Shown: piece after piece, positions 59,520 to 64,000 of the stretch
How the letters are laid out: each line of letters opens with the position of its first letter
Position numbering within the stretch: position 1 is the first letter of the stretch
From: Gemmata massiliana
GTDB taxonomy: Bacteria; Planctomycetota; Planctomycetia; Gemmatales; Gemmataceae
DNA length: 64,000 nt
NCBI RefSeq assembly: GCF_901538265.1
Contig: NZ_LR593886.1
Span: 3,022,843 to 3,086,842 of the forward strand
Reading direction: 5' to 3'
Translations under genes and position numbers: made by a program
Notes under the pieces: model-generated
The model's database searches: none
What the model was told of the DNA's origin: nothing
Seen by the model: only the letters and a program-made list of their open reading frames with translations

Positions 59520-59628
59520 GGGGAGACCATCCGCGCAAGTCAGCAAGTGGGGCCGTCTATTGGTATATCCCGGGTTCACCAAGAGTGCGGATGAACCAGT
59601 TCCAAGTGAGCGTTGACAGCTGTACCAG

Positions 59629-60480
59629 TTGATGCTCGAACGGGTGCGCGCGTGCCCGGTGATCTGGTCGGACGACACGCGGTCCCGATTCGCCAAGCCC
59701 GGTGAACGAACGATGCCGTACGGCCACTTCTGGGCGGCCATCGGGGACCCGACGGCCCCGTACACGCTGTTCCACTTCACGACGGGTTACGATGCCGCGA
59801 CCGGACCGGATCAGTTCCTGGGCGGCTTCCGGGGCTACGTGCACGCGGATTGCTTGGCCCAGTACAACGGCCTGTTCGCGGGCGGAGCGAAGCACGTCGC
59901 CTGTTGGGCTCATGCGCGCCGCAAGTTCCTCGACGCGGGGGACGCCGGAGCGAAGGCCGTCGAACGCATCCACCGGTTGTACCACCTCGAGCACCAACTC
60001 CCGCCGCCCGACACCCCGGAACACATCGCCGACCGTCACGCGACACGGCACGCGCAGGCACTGCCGATCGTGAACGACCTGAAGACATGGCTCGACGCGA
60101 CCCTCGGGACGGCGTTGCCCAAGTCGGCGGTGGCCGTCGCGATTCGGTATGTGACGAATCACTGGGCGGCGTTCGTCCGGTACACCGCGGACGGGCGGCT
60201 GTCGCTGGACAATAACCTCAGTGAGCGAACGCTCCGGCTGATCGCCGTGGGTCGGGGCAATTGGAAGTTCGTGGGCAGTGCGCAGGCGGGTGAGCGCGCC
60301 GCCGTCCACTTCTCATTCGTGGGCACCTGTCGTCATCTGGGCCTTGATGCCTCGGCCTACCTTCGTGAGGTTCTTCCGGCCCTTCATTCGCTCGGTGAGA
60401 AGCCGACCACAGACCAACTCGAGCCACTCTTGCCGGACGCGTGGGCGAAACGGCAACAATCCGGACTCATCGCCGCGTAA
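59629..60480 (+). pseudogene. IS66 family transposase (TnpC), C-terminal part
   Basis: About 280 residues of a protein that is normally near 500. VIWSDDTRSRF, GHFWAAIGD, YVHADCLAQYNGLF, VACWAHARRKFLDA and DGRLSLDNNLSERTLRLIAV contain the DDE residues and the ACWAHARRKF hallmark. The zinc-finger and leader part is missing, and tnpA/tnpB are absent; so it is a truncated relic. The start at TTG/ATG 59629-59632 is within debris. Confidence 0.85.
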
Positions 60481-60519
60481 GCTAATTTCGCACCGAACCC
60501 CACTGATCCCGCCCGCCTC

Positions 60520-61893
60520 TCACCGTCCGTCTTTGGCCGGAGGGGGTACACTGTTCTCCCGATTGGACAGCCTCCGCTCAAGCGCCCTCACCCTCTCCCG
60601 AAGTTCGTCCACTTCCTTCTGCAACCTCCTGACGTGGTCATCTTCCGGCTCGACGGACTCCCGTGCACGGGATGGGATCGACTGGCCGGGCCGATCCTCG
60701 GTTTGTGCGTCCAATCGCCGGAGGATCACCCGCTCGAGCTCAACGTCCCGACCCGCGGGCTTGCCTCCCGTCGCCTCGTGGAGCACCCAGACGCTGACCG
60801 AGTAGCTGCCCTTTTCTGTCGTACGGATATCGACGACGACCGTTCGATTGCCAACCGACTGCCGTGCTTCGATCCTGCCGCCGTAAATGTTGGGGGTAGC
60901 TATCTGGTCGAAGTAATCATCCACGACATCCAAGATCTGCTCGAACAACGCCTTGTAACGGGCTGCGGACGGCTCGGGACGGCGATCGGAACGGACATAA
61001 CCTACGGTCGGACTACTCGCTGGGCGTTCGACGCCTTTCTCGGGGCCGGTGGTTTCGGTATGGGCCGGTTGGGCGGCTGCCGTGGTACGCGTCAGCAGTG
61101 CTGCCCCAGAGGCCATCACGCCGAACCCCACGAGCACCACTATTGCCGCGCCCTTGATTTTGTTGAGTAACATAGCTCGGATCACTCCTTCCGTGAGAGT
61201 TGCGACTCCAACCGGGGCCTGTCTCGCTTGATTCGCGGCCTCAATCGTAGCCCGGACAACCGAGGCCGGGACGACCGCCGACACGACCCGTTCGGAGATC
61301 AATGCGGCCAGAGCCGGCGTGCCGACCCCGCGCCGGGCCAGACGCTTGCCCAGCAGCGCGCGGGCCCGGGCCAGCCAGCCCGCGACCGTTCCCTCGGGAA
61401 CCCCGAGCTGGCGCGCCGCGGCCGCCCGGGTCATCTGTTCAAGATCGCACAGGACGATTACGGAGCGGTATTTGTCGGGCAGGAGACGCAGTTCCTCGTC
61501 GAGTATCGGGAGCACGTCGCGCCAAGAGCCGCTTTCGACCACGGCTGGATCAGCAACATCCTCGACCGAGCGCTCGCGCCGACGGGCCGCCGCCGCCGCT
61601 TTCTGTGCCGCCCGGACCGCCACCCCGTGCAGCCAGTTCCCGACTCGCTCCGCCGGCCGGACCGACGCGGACTTGCGAACCAGCACCAGAAACGTGGCCT
61701 GGAAGGCGTCTTCGGCGTCTTGGCGGTTCGGGAGCATCCGGCGACACACGCCCCAGACCATCGGACCGTGGCGGCGAACCAACTCGGCGAACGCGGCACC
61801 ATCCCGGCGGTCGGAGTACGCCTCTAGGAGTTGCCCGTCCGTTTGCATCGCCTCAGCGGTTGCCCACCGGATCGGGTGTAAATTTTGGTTCAT
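60520..61893 (-). CDS. ECF sigma factor with membrane-anchored extension
   Basis: 457 residues. Sigma-2: DGQLLEAYSDRRDGAAFAEL, HGPMVWGVCRRMLPNRQDAE, DAFQATFLVLVRKSASV. Sigma-4: RLLPDKYRSVIVLCDLEQMT, RAAAARQLGVPEGTVAGWLA. Extension: RAMLLNKIKGAAIVVLVGFGVMASG (membrane), a beta-like region (RTVVVDIRTTEKGSYSVSVW), then coiled coil (DHVRRLQKEVDELRERVRAL) and a C-terminal VPPPAKDGR that recalls the APPAKDG repeats of the 16927 protein. Confidence 0.9.
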   Translation of the reverse strand: MNQNLHPIRWATAEAMQTDGQLLEAYSDRRDGAAFAELVRRHGPMVWGVCRRMLPNRQDAEDAFQATFLVLVRKSASVRPAERVGNWLHGVAVRAAQKAAAAARRRERSVEDVADPAVVESGSWRDVLPILDEELRLLPDKYRSVIVLCDLEQMTRAAAARQLGVPEGTVAGWLARARALLGKRLARRGVGTPALAALISERVVSAVVPASVVRATIEAANQARQAPVGVATLTEGVIRAMLLNKIKGAAIVVLVGFGVMASGAALLTRTTAAAQPAHTETTGPEKGVERPASSPTVGYVRSDRRPEPSAARYKALFEQILDVVDDYFDQIATPNIYGGRIEARQSVGNRTVVVDIRTTEKGSYSVSVWVLHEATGGKPAGRDVELERVILRRLDAQTEDRPGQSIPSRARESVEPEDDHVRRLQKEVDELRERVRALERRLSNRENSVPPPAKDGR

Positions 61894-62319
61894 TGGCCTC
61901 CCTGCCTTGGTGCCTCACCCAACTATCCCCTCGTCATGGCCGAATTGATACGCTATTTCTTGGGACCTCTTCCACGATGGGTCCGATTCGACACCATTGC
62001 CTCCTTCTCCACATCAAGGGGACTGGCGGCCGGACGCCTGGCTGTTGTGCGTCCTCGGGACGCCGCATCCCTGACGTCACCGCTTGACCAATCGGGAATC
62101 CTCACCGCCAAAATCGCCCTGTCGGCAAATCCAAACCAATTCGCGAGCCGACTCCCTTTTACCCCGAACCAGCAACAACGTGCTTCGCCGGGCGCATACG
62201 ACAGATCCCGGTTGGCCGAACCCCAGAAGCCTAAACCGCGGCCGACGTGATAGACTTGGGGCGGGTCGGTTCATCGTGTGCCGGCCCGCCCCAAGTCCAC
62301 CTTCGAGGGCATTATGGCT
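61894..62319. other. Gene-free stretch upstream of the sigma gene
   Basis: No supported coding frame. It carries the sigma gene's upstream region and GC-rich debris before the transposase remnant. Confidence 0.45.
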
Positions 62320-62657
62320 GAGCCATCGAGATCGCGTTCCATGACGTGAAAGACGTGGTTGGAGCCGGCCAGCAGCAGGCACGTTTCGTGCGGGCCAATG
62401 TTGGGGCGTTCCATATGTGCCTGTGGACCTTCACCATGACGGAAGCGTGGGCTTGGAAGCGAGACGAAAAGGAGCTGGCGGGCCATCGGTCCGCATCCCC
62501 GTGGGACGATGAATCACGACGACCGAGTCATGCGGACAAGCGCCGGGCGTGGCGCCGGGAATTGCTGGCGAATGAAATCCGGGCGGTTCTACGCGCGGGG
62601 GCAACTGAGCAAGAGTTACAAGCGGCCACGGAACGCTTGCTCAACCTGGCCACTTGA
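62320..62657 (+). pseudogene. DDE transposase C-terminus remnant
   Basis: Reads IEIAFHDVKDVVGAGQQQ..., FHMCLWTFTMTEAWAWKRDE, SPWDDESRRPSHADKRRAWR, RELLANEIRAVLRAGATEQE, RLLNLAT. The Glu-containing FHDVK motif and the following layout match IS701/DDE_5-like transposases; the first two thirds are missing and stops precede the fragment. Two other fragments of the same type stand at 56889 and 59165. Confidence 0.75.
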
Positions 62658-62763
62658 CATGTAGGAAGTCCCGTAAAGAACAGATTCTAATGGAGACGCT
62701 AGATCAGCCCTGCGGGAGAACCTGAATTACGCGCCGACCACCATTCGCCAATTCATCATCATA

Positions 62764-63252
62764 TTATTGGGCGTAATCACAAAACAAACACTTACCCAAT
62801 GTGACACTGTCTGTATCGGACAATTCAAGAATTACATCATTAATTTCTTTATCATGCCAGTCGCTCGGCAGTTCAAAATAACCCAGGCCGTCAATTGTTG
62901 AACGTATTTTATTCTCAATATGTACGGCTGCAACGGGAATGTCCCGCGTCACGACGCCACTGTGTTCGCTATCATACCTTGTCCAGTGCAGCGAGTAGGC
63001 TGGAACAATGAAGCTAATTCTTATCGCCAGTGCAAATTTTGGATAATCATTGCCAATCATCAACTCGTAATAGTTGCAGAAGCAATAGTCAAACGTAGTC
63101 ATGTTTGCTGCTTTATGGGGGGCAATCGATTCATTGATGGTTGCGTATCCCCTATCAAGTTTCCATCCAAGCAGCCAGCCATTAGGCACACCATTTCGGA
63201 ACTGCCCCTGCACCTGATCCACTATTTCGCTCAAAGACATTTTCAGCGTCAT
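62764..63252 (-). CDS. Probable immunity protein
   Basis: 162 residues (MTLKMSLSEIVDQVQGQFRN). Soluble, beta/alpha with PNGWLLGWKLDRGYATINES, FDYCFCNYYELMIGNDYPKF and an acidic C-terminal part (LPSDWHDKEINDVILELSDT). Markedly low GC, unlike the chromosome. It starts 2 bases after the stop of the polymorphic toxin, the usual place of the cognate immunity gene. Immunity role is inferred from position; family not recognised. Confidence 0.68.
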   Translation of the reverse strand: MTLKMSLSEIVDQVQGQFRNGVPNGWLLGWKLDRGYATINESIAPHKAANMTTFDYCFCNYYELMIGNDYPKFALAIRISFIVPAYSLHWTRYDSEHSGVVTRDIPVAAVHIENKIRSTIDGLGYFELPSDWHDKEINDVILELSDTDSVTLGKCLFCDYAQ

Positions 63253-63254
63253 AA

Positions 63255-64000
63255 TTACACGCCGCCAACCGATGTTGGCACTCCATGAATGCCGTCCCTT
63301 GGGCTCCAGTGTACTTTGATCGTGTTCTGCGGGAACCCTGTCGGAGATGTGCCGATTGGGTTCTTGAAGGTAAATATATTCCCTATAAACTTGCCATTTT
63401 TGTCGAAAATTGGCCGGCCAGCCTCCCAGGCCATTCGCACAACACCTTCCACATCAACACCAGGATTAAACTGTGACTTACCAGGCGTGCCATCAGTGTG
63501 GCCTGCCTGGCGTTGTGATATAGGCGGGTTGCGCCCGCCTACTGATACATATGCATTATGCGCCCAAACGCCGCCCTCCCAATTCTCAGTACCAACGAAG
63601 TAGGTGTGAAAGTCGGCGACACGGAAGTTGTATACTGTTGTGATTTGACCAGAGCCTTTCACCCCTTCTACCCTCAACCACTCACCCGCCAGCCCTAGAA
63701 TCTGCTCGCCACGTTCAAGCGTATTAGCCGCAACCCACCCCCGGTCTTTGGCGAAGAACGGGTGCTCACCCGTCGTTGCGATCGTCTGCCCGACCACCCG
63801 TAGGTCCAGCACCGGCGCCGTGCGGACGAACACTTCCTCGATCACCTTGGCCTCGACCGGACCGGATGGGTCGAACTCGTCGCGGCTTAGCACCACGTCC
63901 CCGGGCCGAAAGTCCTCGATTGGCCGCGAACCTTCAGGTGTACGGATGGGCGTCCCGGCCGCGAAACATGCCCGCAGCAGAGAGGACAACGAACCGAATG
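63255..64000 (-). CDS. Polymorphic toxin C-terminus: PT-HINT plus toxin, partial
   Basis: Open to the right edge, so the N-terminal part is missing. The visible 248 residues start with LLRACFAAGTPIRTPEGSRP (Hint N-terminal Cys), then VVLSRDE, TTGEHPFF, WVAANTLERGEQIL and YNFRVADFHTYFVG, WAHNAY: a pretoxin HINT domain. The end has QAGHTDGTPGKSQFNPG, RMAWEAGRPIF and IKVHWSPRDGIHGVP, resembling the Ntox50-type toxin (..KHi.GT...s......H.s..G.HiVP). HINT may release the toxin. GC content falls sharply in the toxin part. Confidence 0.85.
   Translation of the reverse strand, partial: FGSLSSLLRACFAAGTPIRTPEGSRPIEDFRPGDVVLSRDEFDPSGPVEAKVIEEVFVRTAPVLDLRVVGQTIATTGEHPFFAKDRGWVAANTLERGEQILGLAGEWLRVEGVKGSGQITTVYNFRVADFHTYFVGTENWEGGVWAHNAYVSVGGRNPPISQRQAGHTDGTPGKSQFNPGVDVEGVVRMAWEAGRPIFDKNGKFIGNIFTFKNPIGTSPTGFPQNTIKVHWSPRDGIHGVPTSVGGV

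Overview
The window is GC-rich DNA that looks like a Gemmataceae-type planctomycete chromosome. This rests on inference from gene content: ECF sigma factors with long membrane-anchored C-terminal extensions, giant Ser/Thr kinases with TPR tails next to a sigma gene, secreted TDAGL-type leucine-rich-repeat (LRR) proteins, a DUF1580-like protein, a TIGR02996-like protein, and a heavily expanded lineage-specific family beginning MTEAEWLA. There are no rRNA genes and no complete tRNA; one tRNA-Lys(CUU) 3'-half fragment is present.

Layout. 1-2.9 kb: replication/regulation module with a TOTE-like archaeo-eukaryotic primase (cut by the window edge), small zinc-ribbon-like and acidic proteins, a DUF1580-like DNA-binding protein, and a divergent LexA-like repressor with two matching palindromes between them. 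3-38.6 kb: accessory region dominated by twelve copies of the MTEAEWLA family (two of them broken), mixed with LRR exported proteins, small membrane proteins, two ECF sigma factors, a ROCO-type LRR-GTPase, an alpha-amylase, and dispersed inverted repeats that often sit as terminators between convergent genes. At 34.1-37.8 kb an LRR gene is split by an IS701-type element which itself carries an ISAs1-type element; both target duplications can be read exactly.

38.6-48.6 kb: mobile region with an IS4-type element, a small replication/regulatory cassette (AAA ATPase plus helix-turn-helix proteins), phage-like genes split by an IS630-type element, an excisionase-like protein and a tyrosine recombinase that ends next to the tRNA-Lys fragment (candidate att site). 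48.6-56.6 kb: two signalling units, one lone STK and one ECF-STK-TPR pair with overlapping start and stop. 56.6-62.7 kb: lower-GC, transposon-littered DNA with remnants of IS66, ISL3 and IS701/DDE_5-like transposases around an exported small protein, an exported endonuclease/exonuclease/phosphatase and a third ECF sigma factor. 62.7-64 kb: a PT-HINT polymorphic toxin C-terminus with a downstream probable immunity gene.

Best candidates for something undescribed: (i) the MTEAEWLA family, with conserved ends, variable middle and an invariant Cys/His C-terminus; (ii) a structured repeat found twice in which a large hairpin is wholly replaced while the flanks are conserved; (iii) putative -1 frameshift signals in the IS701-like and IS630-like transposases.
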